Positions 9,217 to 17,431 of a stretch of DNA of 64,000 nucleotides are shown here, piece after piece (position 1 is the first letter of the stretch; every line of letters begins with the position of its first letter). Location of the stretch: NCBI RefSeq assembly GCF_048020265.1, contig NZ_CP171843.1, positions 1,736,001-1,800,000 on the forward strand. The letters run 5' to 3'. This stretch comes from Limnohabitans_A sp048020265. GTDB lineage: Bacteria; Pseudomonadota; Gammaproteobacteria; Burkholderiales; Burkholderiaceae_C. The notes under the pieces are model-generated. The model worked only from the letters and a program-made list of their open reading frames with translations. It was not told where the DNA came from and did no database searches. The position numbers and the translations under genes are program-made.

Positions 9217-9825
9217 TCAGTTCAGGCCTCCGTAGTTGTCTTCGCGGATGATGCGCGGGGTGATTTCGCGCGGCTCAATGCTCACCGGCTCGTAAATCAC
9301 GCGCTGACGCTCGGCGTCGTAGCGCATTTCAACGTGACCCGACAGCGGGAAGTCCTTGCGGAAGGGGTGACCAATGAAACCGTAGTCGGTGAGGATGCGG
9401 CGCAGGTCGTTGTGGCCTTCGAACACGATGCCGTACAAGTCAAACGCTTCGCGCTCGTACCAGCTGGCCGAGTTCCAAATCGCGTTGACCGAGTCGACCA
9501 AAGGCAGGTCGTCGTCAGGGCACAGCACCTTGACGCGCACACGCTGGTTCAGGCTCACCGACAGCAAGTGCACGGTCACACCGAAACGGGGACCGTCGGT
9601 GCCCACTTCGCGGTAAGTGGAATAGTCCACACCCGCCAAGTCAATCAGTTGTTCAAATTGGCAGCCCGGCGCATCGCGCAAGGTTTGCATGACGCCCAGG
9701 TAATGCTGAGCGTTCACATGAACAGTCACCTCACCCAAAGCGATGGAAATGCTCTGAACACGGTCATCCAAGGCCAATGCCAAGGTGTCTTGCAGGTCTT
9801 CAGGGCGAATGGCGAAATTGGTCAT
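9217..9825 (-). CDS. nuoC: NADH-quinone oxidoreductase subunit C (30 kDa subunit)
   Basis: Peripheral-arm subunit of complex I that binds NuoD. The diagnostic motif ASWYEREAFDLYGIVFEGH is present, followed by DLRRILTDYGFIGHPFRKDF. ATG codons occur at 9831 and 9825. The second is preferred because the AAGGGA just before the first then has normal ribosome-binding spacing; this gives 202 residues (MTNFAIRPED...), the usual length. Only 11 bp separate it from nuoB. A longer open frame extends upstream across nuoB but has no coding support. Confidence 0.94.
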   Translation of the reverse strand: MTNFAIRPEDLQDTLALALDDRVQSISIALGEVTVHVNAQHYLGVMQTLRDAPGCQFEQLIDLAGVDYSTYREVGTDGPRFGVTVHLLSVSLNQRVRVKVLCPDDDLPLVDSVNAIWNSASWYEREAFDLYGIVFEGHNDLRRILTDYGFIGHPFRKDFPLSGHVEMRYDAERQRVIYEPVSIEPREITPRIIREDNYGGLN

Positions 9826-9836
9826 CGTCATTCCCT

Positions 9837-10316
9837 TCAGGCGCGCGCGATGGTGTGCGTGCGGCGGATTTTCTGCTGCAGCTGGATGATGCCGTAAATC
9901 AGCGCTTCGGCTGTGGGCGGGCAGCCCGGCACGTACACATCCACCGGTACGATGCGGTCGCAACCGCGCACCACGGAGTAGCTGTAGTGGTAGTAACCAC
10001 CACCATTGGCACATGAGCCCATGGAGATCACCCAGCGTGGCTCGGACATCTGGTCGTACACCTTGCGCAGGGCGGGCGCCATCTTGTTGCACAGGGTGCC
10101 AGCCACGATCATCAAGTCGGCTTGGCGTGGACTGGCGCGGAACACCTCGGCACCAAAGCGGGCCAGGTCATAGCGGGCTGTGGCCGAATGCATCATCTCA
10201 ACCGCACAGCAAGCCAGACCAAATGTCATGGGCCAGAGCGAGCCGGTTTTGGCCCAATTCACCACCGAGTCGTAACTCGTGGTGATGAAGCCCTCTTTCA
10301 TCACGCCTTCAATCAT
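9837..10316 (-). CDS. nuoB: NADH-quinone oxidoreductase subunit B (N2 cluster)
   Basis: Complex I subunit that binds N2, the 4Fe-4S cluster that reduces quinone. The unusual tandem cysteine ligand pair (Cys36-Cys37 in GLACCAVEMM) is present, with Cys102 in GSCANGGG and Cys132 in VPGCPPTAEAL, so all four ligands are intact. The length of 159 residues is typical. The gene lies between nuoA (44 bp gap) and nuoC. Confidence 0.97.
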   Translation of the reverse strand: MIEGVMKEGFITTSYDSVVNWAKTGSLWPMTFGLACCAVEMMHSATARYDLARFGAEVFRASPRQADLMIVAGTLCNKMAPALRKVYDQMSEPRWVISMGSCANGGGYYHYSYSVVRGCDRIVPVDVYVPGCPPTAEALIYGIIQLQQKIRRTHTIARA

Positions 10317-10360
10317 TTTTTGTCCTTAAGCAAGCTGAATGTTGCCGTCAGTGCGAATGT

Positions 10361-10720
10361 TCATTCCCAGTCCAGAGCGCCTTTTTTCCACTCGTAGACA
10401 AAGCCCACGACCAGAATGGCCAGAAAAATCACCACAGCCAAGAAGCCGGCCATGCCCACTTCCTTGAGGGCCACAGCCCAAGGGAACAAGAACGCGATTT
10501 CCAGATCGAACAAGATGAACAGGATGGCCACCAGGTAGTAGCGCACATCGAACTTCATGCGGGCATCCTCAAAGGCTTCGAAGCCGCATTCATAGGGGGA
10601 GTTTTTTTCCGCGTCAGGTCGGTTGGGGCCAAGGATGTAGCCCAAAACCTGGGGAATGATGCCGACAGCAATGCCGACCAAAATGAACAAGAGAATGGGG
10701 AGGTATTGTTCGAGGTTCAT
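10361..10720 (-). CDS. nuoA: NADH-quinone oxidoreductase subunit A
   Basis: First gene of the nuo operon; a small three-helix membrane subunit of complex I. The ATG at 10720 gives 119 residues beginning MNLEQYLPILLFILVG. The frame is open 12 codons further upstream but without a likely ATG start. The conserved NSPYECGFEAFEDARMKFD loop, whose cysteine is exposed in the deactive form of the enzyme, and a conserved acidic membrane segment (FDLEIAFLFPWA) are both present. The nearest upstream elements are a hairpin and tRNA-Leu. Confidence 0.96.
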   Translation of the reverse strand: MNLEQYLPILLFILVGIAVGIIPQVLGYILGPNRPDAEKNSPYECGFEAFEDARMKFDVRYYLVAILFILFDLEIAFLFPWAVALKEVGMAGFLAVVIFLAILVVGFVYEWKKGALDWE

Positions 10721-10751
10721 CTTGAGACTGACGGTATCACCGAATGAAACA

Positions 10752-10771
10752 CCCAAGCCTGTCGGCTTGGG
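10752..10771 (-). terminator. Hairpin between tRNA-Leu and nuoA (possible attenuator)
   Basis: Perfect 8-bp stem (10752-10759 pairs with 10764-10771) with a 4-nt loop, 14 nt after the encoded CCA of tRNA-Leu and about 31 nt before the nuoA ATG. Read on the minus strand it is followed only by TGTTTC, so it would terminate weakly. On the plus strand it has a T-rich tail but no gene reads into it. It may mark the 3' end of the tRNA precursor or partly attenuate transcription into nuo. Confidence 0.45.
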
Positions 10772-10785
10772 CTTTTCTGTTTGTC

Positions 10786-10870
10786 TGGTGCCGTCGGCGA
10801 GACTCGAACTCGCACAGCTTTCGCCACTACCCCCTCAAGATAGCGTGTCTACCAATTTCACCACGACGGC
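10786..10870 (-). tRNA. tRNA-Leu (anticodon GAG)
   Basis: A complete class II tRNA can be folded on the minus strand. The acceptor stem GCCGTCG pairs with CGACGGC, the D arm contains AAATTGGTAGAC, and the anticodon stem CTATC/GGTAG encloses the loop TTGAGGG, giving anticodon GAG (reads CUC/CUU Leu). A variable arm TGGCGAAAGCTG and the T arm GCGAG-TTCGAGT-CTCGC follow. The CCA end is encoded. The position between secG and nuoA is common in Burkholderiales. Confidence 0.96.
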
Positions 10871-11013
10871 TGGATACATTTGCCCAGGTTGCATGAGGTG
10901 CGCCAAATGGCGCATTTCGCTCTCCGGACGATCTCGAATTTTACTCTGAAAAGCTCACCATTTCCTTTCAAAACCCGGGAAAATTGTGCACAGCAGCAAA
11001 GCTGAACGGTAGC

Positions 11014-11406
11014 TTACTTGGCGGGTGCCGGTGGCACGCTGTTGTCAGGCTTGGCGATGGGCGTGTTACCCGGAATTTGAGCGGCAGTGCTGCTGTCCAC
11101 AGGCGTTGCTGGCGCGGGGGCCGTCACTGCGGCGCCCTCGAGCACGCTGCCCGAAGGTGCTGCGGGACGCGCGTTGCTGAAATAAGCCAAGGCCAATGTG
11201 CACACAAAGAACACCGCCGCCAACACCGCCGTGGTGCGCGACAGGAAGTTGGCCCCGCCTGTTGCACCAAACAAACTGCCCGAACCACCGCTGCCAAAAG
11301 CTGCACCCATGTCAGCGCCCTTGCCGTGCTGGATCAGGATCAGGCCAATCATGGCCAGTGCCGACAACATCTGGACCACCAAAATCAAAGTCAACATCAC
11401 GCTCAT
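11014..11406 (-). CDS. secG: Preprotein translocase subunit SecG
   Basis: Small inner-membrane subunit of the SecYEG channel that stimulates protein export. The 130-residue product has two transmembrane helices (about 3-23 and 55-73) separated by the conserved loop LIQHGKGADMGAAFGSGGSGSLFG, then a Pro/Ala-rich C-terminal tail typical of betaproteobacterial SecG. It is 42 bp downstream of tpiA and upstream of tRNA-Leu, the usual Burkholderiales order. Confidence 0.95.
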   Translation of the reverse strand: MSVMLTLILVVQMLSALAMIGLILIQHGKGADMGAAFGSGGSGSLFGATGGANFLSRTTAVLAAVFFVCTLALAYFSNARPAAPSGSVLEGAAVTAPAPATPVDSSTAAQIPGNTPIAKPDNSVPPAPAK

Positions 11407-11448
11407 CAGGATTCTCCGAACAATCTAAAAAAACAGGGGATTGAAAGC

Positions 11449-12195
11449 TCAACGCGAAGCGGCCTTCAACATGGTCAAAAACTCGGACGCCTTCAGCGCC
11501 GCACCACCGATCAAACCACCATCCACATCAGGCTGGGCCAGCAAATCGGCAGCGTTGGCGGCATTCATGCTGCCGCCGTACAAAATCGATACACGGTCCG
11601 CATGCGCGGTGGCCGCTTGCAACTGTGCCCGCAAAACCGCGTGCACGTGTTGCGCTTGCTCAGGGGTCGCCGTCAATCCGGTGCCAATCGCCCAAACCGG
11701 CTCATAGGCCACAACGATCTCGCTGATGCAATGGCCATTGGTGTGAATGACCGCTGCCAATTGTCGCTTGACCACCGCTTCGGTTTGACCCGCATCGCGC
11801 TCGGCCAGGCTCTCGCCCACGCACACGATGGGGGTGATGCCCGCCGCCAATGCGCGTTGGGCTTTGCTGGCCACGGTCACATCCGATTCGCCGTGGTATT
11901 GACGGCGCTCCGAGTGACCCACGATGCAGTAGCGCACCGCAAAGTCACGCAACATGTCGGCAGACACCTCGCCCGTGTAAGCGCCTGCTTCGTGGGCAGA
12001 CACATCTTGTGCACCCAGAGCCAGGGCCGATCCGGCCAACAAGGCTTGCGCTTGCGCCAAATATGGCGCAGGCACACACACCGCCGCACGGCAAGTCAAG
12101 CCGCCCATGACTGCCAACACCTCGGACAACAAAGAAGCATTGGCAGCGAGGCTGCCATTCATCTTCCAGTTGCCGACCATCAACTTGGCTGCCAT
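11449..12195 (-). CDS. tpiA: Triosephosphate isomerase
   Basis: Glycolytic enzyme interconverting dihydroxyacetone phosphate and glyceraldehyde 3-phosphate; cytoplasmic TIM barrel. The ATG at 12195 gives 248 residues beginning MAAKLMVGNWKMNGS, with substrate-binding Asn and Lys in GNWKMNG. The catalytic histidine lies in CIVGHSERR, and the catalytic glutamate in VVAYEPVWAIGTG next to the flexible phosphate loop. The phosphate-binding ILYGGSMNAANA is also present. Upstream codons in the same frame belong to the preceding gene region. The start is 5 bp from the oxidoreductase stop, so the two are probably cotranscribed. Confidence 0.97.
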   Translation of the reverse strand: MAAKLMVGNWKMNGSLAANASLLSEVLAVMGGLTCRAAVCVPAPYLAQAQALLAGSALALGAQDVSAHEAGAYTGEVSADMLRDFAVRYCIVGHSERRQYHGESDVTVASKAQRALAAGITPIVCVGESLAERDAGQTEAVVKRQLAAVIHTNGHCISEIVVAYEPVWAIGTGLTATPEQAQHVHAVLRAQLQAATAHADRVSILYGGSMNAANAADLLAQPDVDGGLIGGAALKASEFLTMLKAASR

Positions 12196-12200
12196 CGTCG

Positions 12201-13211
12201 TCACCAGGTCACCACCAACTTGCCCACATGCTGGTTGGTCTCCATCAGGGCATGGGCTTGCGCCGCGCCCGAGGGCAGACCACCACCCGCCTCCACCGCG
12301 CCAAACACGCTGTGGATGACCGGCTTGATGCGGCCAGACTCGATCCAGGGCCAAACGATTTGGCGCAAAGACCGAGCAATGGCGGCTTTGAAAGCCACAG
12401 GCCGTGGACGCAAGGTCGAGCCGGTGATGGTCAAACGGCGGCGCAAGACCAAGCCCGCATTGAACTCGCTTTTGACGCCGCCCTGCACCGCGATGATGAC
12501 CAGTCGGCCGTCTTCGGCCAGGGCCTCGACTTCACGCGCCACATAGTCGCCTGCGACCATGTCCAAAATCACGTTCACACCCACGCCGCCCGTCAGGCGC
12601 TTGGCCTCAGCCACGAAATCGGTGGTTTTGTAATTGATGGCATGGTCTGCACCCAAGGCCAGGCAAGCCTGGCATTTGTCGTCAGAACCCGCCGTGGCGA
12701 TCACCGTCGCACCTGCGGCCTTGGCCATCTGGATGGCCGTGACGCCGATGCCGCTGGTGCCACCCTGAATCAACAGGGTATCGCCCGCTTGCAAACGACC
12801 ACGATCAAACACATTGCTCCACACCGTGAAGAAGGTCTCGGGCAGCGAGGCGGCTTCTGTGTCGGTCAGGCCTTTGGGCACGGGCAAACACTGCGCCACC
12901 GGGGCCACGCACAATTGCGCATAGCCACCACCCGCCACCAGGGCGCACACGCGGTCACCCACGGCCAAGCCCGCTTCGGCTATGGCCGCAGCATCACCCG
13001 ACACCACCACGCCCGCCACCTCAAGGCCCGGAATGTCGGAGGCACCCGGTGGTATGGGGTAGTTACCGGTGCGTTGCAGCACATCGGGGCGGTTGATGCC
13101 GCTGGCCGACACACGAATGAGCAACTCCCCTGCCCCGGCTACGGGGTCGGGACGGGAGCCAGGCACCAGCACCTCGGGGGCACCGTAGCTTTGGATTTCG
13201 ATGACGTTCAT
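12201..13211 (-). CDS. NAD(P)H:quinone oxidoreductase, zinc-independent MDR family
   Basis: Medium-chain dehydrogenase/reductase of the quinone oxidoreductase (QorA/PIG3-like) type, cytoplasmic. The ATG at 13211 gives 336 residues starting MNVIEIQSYGAPEVLVPGSR. The N-terminal GroES-like domain contains GINRPDVLQRTGNYPIPPGA, and the Rossmann domain contains LLIQGGTSGIGVTAIQMAKAAG as cofactor-binding motif. The zinc-binding residues of alcohol dehydrogenases are not seen. It lies between pnp and tpiA on the same strand. The substrate is unknown. Confidence 0.9.
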   Translation of the reverse strand: MNVIEIQSYGAPEVLVPGSRPDPVAGAGELLIRVSASGINRPDVLQRTGNYPIPPGASDIPGLEVAGVVVSGDAAAIAEAGLAVGDRVCALVAGGGYAQLCVAPVAQCLPVPKGLTDTEAASLPETFFTVWSNVFDRGRLQAGDTLLIQGGTSGIGVTAIQMAKAAGATVIATAGSDDKCQACLALGADHAINYKTTDFVAEAKRLTGGVGVNVILDMVAGDYVAREVEALAEDGRLVIIAVQGGVKSEFNAGLVLRRRLTITGSTLRPRPVAFKAAIARSLRQIVWPWIESGRIKPVIHSVFGAVEAGGGLPSGAAQAHALMETNQHVGKLVVTW

Positions 13212-13262
13212 GGTGAATCCACATGACTTCGGGTGATCACTGACCACCCGAACCAACGTTGT

Positions 13263-15368
13263 TTAGCCCTGAGCTGGACGGTCCAGCAACGCCTTCATGG
13301 ACAGCTTGATGCGGCCTTTTTCGTCGGTTTCCATGACCTTGACCTTGACGATCTGGCCTTCGCTCAGGTAGTCGGTCACTTTTTCAACGCGCTCATGGGC
13401 GATCTGGCTGATGTGCAACAGACCGTCTTTACCGGGCAGCAAGTTGATCAAGGCACCGAAATCCAGAATCTTGGTCACTGGGCCTTCATAGACCTTGCCG
13501 ATTTCGACTTCGGCCGTGATCTGCTCGATGCGCTTCTTGGCGATGTCGGCCTTCTCGCCGTCGGTCGCCGCGATGGTGATCGTGCCGTCTTCCTCGATGT
13601 TGATCTGGCAGCCGGTTTCTTCGGTCAGGGCGCGAATGGTGGCGCCGCCCTTGCCGATCACGTCACGGATTTTCTCGGGGTTGATCTTCATGGTGAAGAG
13701 CTTGGGCGCGAAATCGGACACTTCGGTGTTGGCTTCGCTCATCGCTTCTTGCATCTTGCCCAGAATGTGCATGCGGGCTTCTTTGGCCTGGGCCAAAGCG
13801 ACTTGCATGATTTCCTTGGTGATACCCTGGATCTTGATGTCCATCTGCAAAGCGGTGATGCCGTTGGTGGTGCCGGCCACTTTGAAGTCCATGTCGCCCA
13901 GGTGATCTTCGTCACCCAGGATGTCGGTCAACACCGCAAAGCGGTTGTCTTCCTTGATCAGGCCCATGGCGATACCGGCCACGTGGGCTTTCATCGGCAC
14001 GCCCGCATCCATCATCGACAGGCAGCCACCGCAGACCGAAGCCATGGACGAAGAACCGTTCGATTCGGTGATCTCGGACACCACACGCAAGGTGTAAGGG
14101 AACTCTTCTTTGCTTGGCAACACAGCAGCCAAAGCACGCTTGGCCAGACGGCCGTGACCGATTTCACGGCGCTTGGTCGAACCCATGCGGCCCACTTCGC
14201 CGGTGGCAAAGGGAGGCATGTTGTAGTGGAACATGAAGCGGTCTTCGAACTCGCCAGCCAGCGCGTCGATGCGCTGGGCGTCGCGCTCGGTGCCCAAGGT
14301 GGTGATGACCAAAGCCTGGGTTTCGCCACGAGTGAACAAGGCCGAGCCGTGTGTGCGAGGCAGCACGCTGTTGCGGATTTCGATGGGGCGCACGGTGCGG
14401 GTGTCGCGGCCGTCAATGCGGGGCTCACCGGCCAGGATCTGGCTGCGCACGATGCGCGCTTCGATTTCGAACAGCAGGTTGTCGAGCTTGACGGGGTCAA
14501 ACGCCACGCCCTCTTCGGCCAAAGCCACTTTGACCGAAGCGTAGGCTTCGCGGCAAGCGTGTGTGCGGGCTTGCTTGTTGCGGATCTGGTAAGCCGCGCG
14601 CAGCTTCTCTTCAGCCAATGTGGCCAGTTTGGCTTCAAAAGCGGTGTCGCGGGCAGGCGCTTGCCAGTCCCACACGGGCTTGCCGGCTTCGCGCACCAGC
14701 TCGTGGATCGCGTTGATGGCAATCGCCGACTGCTCGTGGCCATACACCACGCCGCCCAACATGATTTCTTCGGACAGTTGCTGGGCTTCGGATTCGACCA
14801 TCAGCACAGCAGCTTCGGTACCAGCCACCACCAGATCCATCACGCTGTCTTTGCGCTGAGTTTGGCCTGGGTTCAGGACGTATTCGCCGTTGATGTAGCC
14901 CACGCGCGCAGCGCCGATGGGGCCGTTGAACGGGATACCCGAGATGGACAAGGCGGCAGACACGGCGATCATCGCAGCGATGTCGGCATCGACTTCAGGG
15001 TTCAAAGACACGGTGTGGATGACCACGTGCACGTCGTTGTAGAAACCTTCGGGGAACAGAGGACGGATCGGACGGTCGATCAGGCGGCTCGTCAGGGTCT
15101 CGTGCTCGCTGGGCTTGGCTTCACGCTTGAAGAAGCTGCCAGGGATCTTGCCTGCAGCGTAAGTCTTCTCGATGTAATCGACGGTGAGGGGGAAGAAGTC
15201 TTGACCGGCTTTGGCGATCTTGGAACCCACGACGGTGGCCAGCACCACGGTGCCTTCCATGTCGAGCAGCACAGCGCCGCCTGCTTGGCGAGCGACTTCG
15301 CCGGTTTCCATCTTGACCGTATGCTGGCCCCACTGGAAGGTTTTGGTGACTTTGTTGAAAATGGACAT
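13263..15368 (-). CDS. pnp: Polyribonucleotide nucleotidyltransferase (PNPase)
   Basis: Phosphorolytic 3'-to-5' exoribonuclease of the RNA degradosome, also able to add 3' tails. The 701-residue product from the ATG at 15368 begins MSIFNKVTKTFQWGQHTV. It has two RNase PH domains, a KH domain with IRDVIGKGGATIRALTEETG (roughly residues 560-620) and an S1 domain (about 625-690) with the motif VEIGKVYEGPVTKILDFGA. The frame extends about 28 codons upstream, but the chosen ATG matches the family start. It follows rpsO after an intrinsic terminator, the usual rpsO-pnp pairing. Confidence 0.98.
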   Translation of the reverse strand: MSIFNKVTKTFQWGQHTVKMETGEVARQAGGAVLLDMEGTVVLATVVGSKIAKAGQDFFPLTVDYIEKTYAAGKIPGSFFKREAKPSEHETLTSRLIDRPIRPLFPEGFYNDVHVVIHTVSLNPEVDADIAAMIAVSAALSISGIPFNGPIGAARVGYINGEYVLNPGQTQRKDSVMDLVVAGTEAAVLMVESEAQQLSEEIMLGGVVYGHEQSAIAINAIHELVREAGKPVWDWQAPARDTAFEAKLATLAEEKLRAAYQIRNKQARTHACREAYASVKVALAEEGVAFDPVKLDNLLFEIEARIVRSQILAGEPRIDGRDTRTVRPIEIRNSVLPRTHGSALFTRGETQALVITTLGTERDAQRIDALAGEFEDRFMFHYNMPPFATGEVGRMGSTKRREIGHGRLAKRALAAVLPSKEEFPYTLRVVSEITESNGSSSMASVCGGCLSMMDAGVPMKAHVAGIAMGLIKEDNRFAVLTDILGDEDHLGDMDFKVAGTTNGITALQMDIKIQGITKEIMQVALAQAKEARMHILGKMQEAMSEANTEVSDFAPKLFTMKINPEKIRDVIGKGGATIRALTEETGCQINIEEDGTITIAATDGEKADIAKKRIEQITAEVEIGKVYEGPVTKILDFGALINLLPGKDGLLHISQIAHERVEKVTDYLSEGQIVKVKVMETDEKGRIKLSMKALLDRPAQG

Positions 15369-15523
15369 GTTCAGAACTCCTGAAAACAAAAGCGCATGAG
15401 GCTGCACTGTGGGCCCGGAAGTTGACGCTCTGAACTCGATGCCATTCCACAAAACCTTGCAAAACTTTGCTGTAAAGCCTTGTGGAATGACACAGCGCGA
15501 GATCGCCCTGACAAATTCCGACT

Positions 15524-15568
15524 GAAAAAAAGAATAAAGCGCCTGAGCTAGTGAACTAACTCAGGCGC
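15524..15568 (-). terminator. Intrinsic terminator between rpsO and pnp
   Basis: Reading the minus strand, GCGCCTGAG and CTCAGGCGC form a stem (15539-15568, extended inside by TTAG/CTAG) with a short loop, followed by a T-rich run (TTTATTCTTTTTTTC, 15538-15524). It begins 20 bp after the rpsO stop. By analogy with other rpsO-pnp loci, partial read-through may still feed pnp. Confidence 0.85.
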
Positions 15569-15587
15569 TTTTCATCTGGAGAGACGA

Positions 15588-15854
15588 TTACTTACGCAGG
15601 CCAAGCTTGGCGATCAGCGCAACGTAACGGTCAGCATCACGGGACTTGAGGTAGTCCAGCAGCTTGCGGCGACGGCTCACCATGCGCAGCAGACCGCGGC
15701 GACCGTGATGGTCTTTGGCGTGTGTTTTGAAGTGGGGAGTCAGCTCGTTGATGCGAGCAGTCAGCAAAGCGACTTGGACTTCGGGGGAGCCAGTGTCGTT
15801 GGCAGCACGCGCGTTGGCCTTGACGACCTCGGCCTTGATCGAAGATGCGATCAT
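15588..15854 (-). CDS. rpsO: 30S ribosomal protein S15
   Basis: Primary 16S rRNA-binding protein of the small ribosomal subunit. The 88-residue product matches the expected 88-89. Conserved segments include DTGSPEVQVALLTARI (residues 21-36) and HHGRRGLLRMVSRRRKLLDYLK. S15 usually represses its own mRNA through a 5' structure; that was not resolved here. It is followed by an intrinsic terminator and pnp. Confidence 0.98.
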   Translation of the reverse strand: MIASSIKAEVVKANARAANDTGSPEVQVALLTARINELTPHFKTHAKDHHGRRGLLRMVSRRRKLLDYLKSRDADRYVALIAKLGLRK

Positions 15855-15968
15855 GGTATTTCCTTGTTGTTTCGCTGGCGTTCAGTGACGAATTTCAGCG
15901 GGTTAATGACTTGCGCCACCTGCCGGAAAAGCGGATGGCGTGCGCTTTGCATATCGCAAAACAGGAAG

Positions 15969-15974
15969 ATTATA
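15969..15974 (-). promoter_or_regulatory. Candidate -10 element for rpsO
   Basis: A perfect TATAAT occurs on the minus strand about 115 bp before the rpsO ATG. No good -35 hexamer lies 17 bp upstream (GCGTAA at the expected place), so the assignment rests on the -10 match and on position. Transcription would begin near 15962, leaving a leader of about 107 nt, long enough for S15 autoregulation. Confidence 0.45.
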
Positions 15975-16046
15975 GCCCGAATGCCTACCCTTTACGCCCC
16001 CAGACCTGCATCTGCCTGGACAAGGCTCGACCTGGAGACCCCAAAA

Positions 16047-16138
16047 AATCGGGATCTGACCCCAATGAATGCTCCCCAAAAGCATGGATACCCGCATTCG
16101 CGGGTATGTCGGGAATTAATTGGGGTCAGATCCCGATT
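16047..16138. repeat. 92-bp miniature inverted-repeat / REP-like element
   Basis: Bounded by a perfect 20-bp inverted repeat: AATCGGGATCTGACCCCAAT at 16047-16066 and its reverse complement at 16119-16138. The centre holds a second perfect palindrome, ATACCCGC-ATTC-GCGGGTAT (16088-16107), like the REP palindromes scattered in betaproteobacteria. The GGGGTCAGATCCC motif is familiar from ends of non-autonomous elements and sequences near REP-associated transposases (family knowledge). No transposase is nearby. The right arm contains two of the three bases of the aminotransferase stop codon, so insertion may have remade that gene's end. Confidence 0.8.
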
Positions 16139-17330
16139 AATTCTTGGCGAGCCAGCCCTTGAGCCGTTCCACGCCTTGGTTCAATCTGGCCAGGTCTTTG
16201 GACGCAAAGCACCAGCGCAGCCAGCCGGCCGCTTCGGGTGCAAAGGCTTCGCCGGGGGCTAAGCCCAAACCGGCTTCGGCCACCAGGCGCTTGGCCGTAG
16301 CCACCGCGTCAGGATGCCCATCGAGCCTGAAGAATGCATACATGCCACCCTTGGCCGAGGCCAACTGAATGCCAGGCACGGCCTGCAACAAAGGCACCAA
16401 GGTGTCGCGGCAGGCCTTCAGGTGCGCCACCACCCTGGGGGTGATGTCAGCGGTGTTTTGCAACGCCACCACACCCGCCTTTTGGGTGAATACCGAGGCA
16501 CACGAGGTGTTGAACTCGATCAGTTTGCCCATGTGGGGTGTCATGGCCGCGGGCATGACCAGCCAGCCCAAACGCCAGCCGGTCATCAAAAAGCTCTTGG
16601 AAAAGCTGTGCACCACGACCAGGCGGTCGTCGGGTTCAGCCACATCCAGAAAAGACGGGGCGCAGCCATTGGCCGTGTCGGTTTCGTAATACAGGCGCTC
16701 GTACACCTCGTCGGCCAGTACCCAGGTGCCGGTGCTGCGGCAATGCGCCAGGATCTCGGCCTGCTCGGCGCGGCTGAGTGTCCAGCCCGTGGGGTTATTG
16801 GGCGAGTTCACGATGAGCATGCGGGTCGCGGGCGTGATCGCAGCCTTGAGCGCAGCCATGTCCAGCTGCCACTGGCCAGCCACCGGGCGCAACGACACGC
16901 ATTTCAAATTCGCGCCCATGACCAGCGCCTGCGCGTTCAAGTTGGGCCACACGGGCGTGACGGCGACCACTTCGTCGCCCGCATTGATCAAGGCTTGCGC
17001 GGCCAGCATCAAGGCATTCACGCCGCCCGAGGTGATGGCGAGGCGCTCCACGCCTATCGATTGGGTTTGTCCGTGCAGGGCCGACATGTAGTCCGAGACC
17101 GCTTGGCGCAGCTCGGGCAGGCCCAAGTTGTGCGAATAAAAGGTCTCGCCTTTTTGCATCGAATCGATGGCCGCCTGGCGCACGATGTCGGGCGTGACCT
17201 CGTCGGATTCGCCAAACCAGAAAGCCAGCACATCGGGGCGGCCCATGCCCGCGTTGGCGACTTCGCGGATGCGGGACTCTTCCAGGTCCATGACGGCCTG
17301 ACGCATGAAAGGAGCGGTGTTTTGGTTCAT
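16137..17330 (-). CDS. Pyridoxal-phosphate aminotransferase, class I/II
   Basis: Fold-type I PLP aminotransferase, probably acting on amino acids. The ATG at 17330 gives 397 residues, beginning MNQNTAPFMRQAVMDLEESR. The PLP-binding lysine is in VVHSFSKSFLMTGWRLGWLV. Also visible are VNSPNNPTGW (PLP and substrate contact), VLADEVYERLYYE (Asp for the pyridine nitrogen) and a C-terminal arginine in AAGWLRWCFA. Substrate cannot be told from sequence; annotations in relatives range over aspartate, aromatic or alanine aminotransferases. The stop codon lies at the edge of a repeat element, and the C-terminus ends GWLAKN. Confidence 0.9.
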   Translation of the reverse strand: MNQNTAPFMRQAVMDLEESRIREVANAGMGRPDVLAFWFGESDEVTPDIVRQAAIDSMQKGETFYSHNLGLPELRQAVSDYMSALHGQTQSIGVERLAITSGGVNALMLAAQALINAGDEVVAVTPVWPNLNAQALVMGANLKCVSLRPVAGQWQLDMAALKAAITPATRMLIVNSPNNPTGWTLSRAEQAEILAHCRSTGTWVLADEVYERLYYETDTANGCAPSFLDVAEPDDRLVVVHSFSKSFLMTGWRLGWLVMPAAMTPHMGKLIEFNTSCASVFTQKAGVVALQNTADITPRVVAHLKACRDTLVPLLQAVPGIQLASAKGGMYAFFRLDGHPDAVATAKRLVAEAGLGLAPGEAFAPEAAGWLRWCFASKDLARLNQGVERLKGWLAKN

Positions 17331-17431
17331 GCATCCATCGTAACGGCTGACCTGCCGTGCAGGTGTCACCCCTTGCACAACTGTTGCGCTTGTCTATGAT
17401 GATCGACACAAGAACAGACAGTGAGACCGCC

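Noticed and set aside
13233..15383. 716-codon plus-strand frame opposite pnp
   Set aside because: Antisense to a complete PNPase gene; no recognisable domain and a composition typical of reverse-complement frames.
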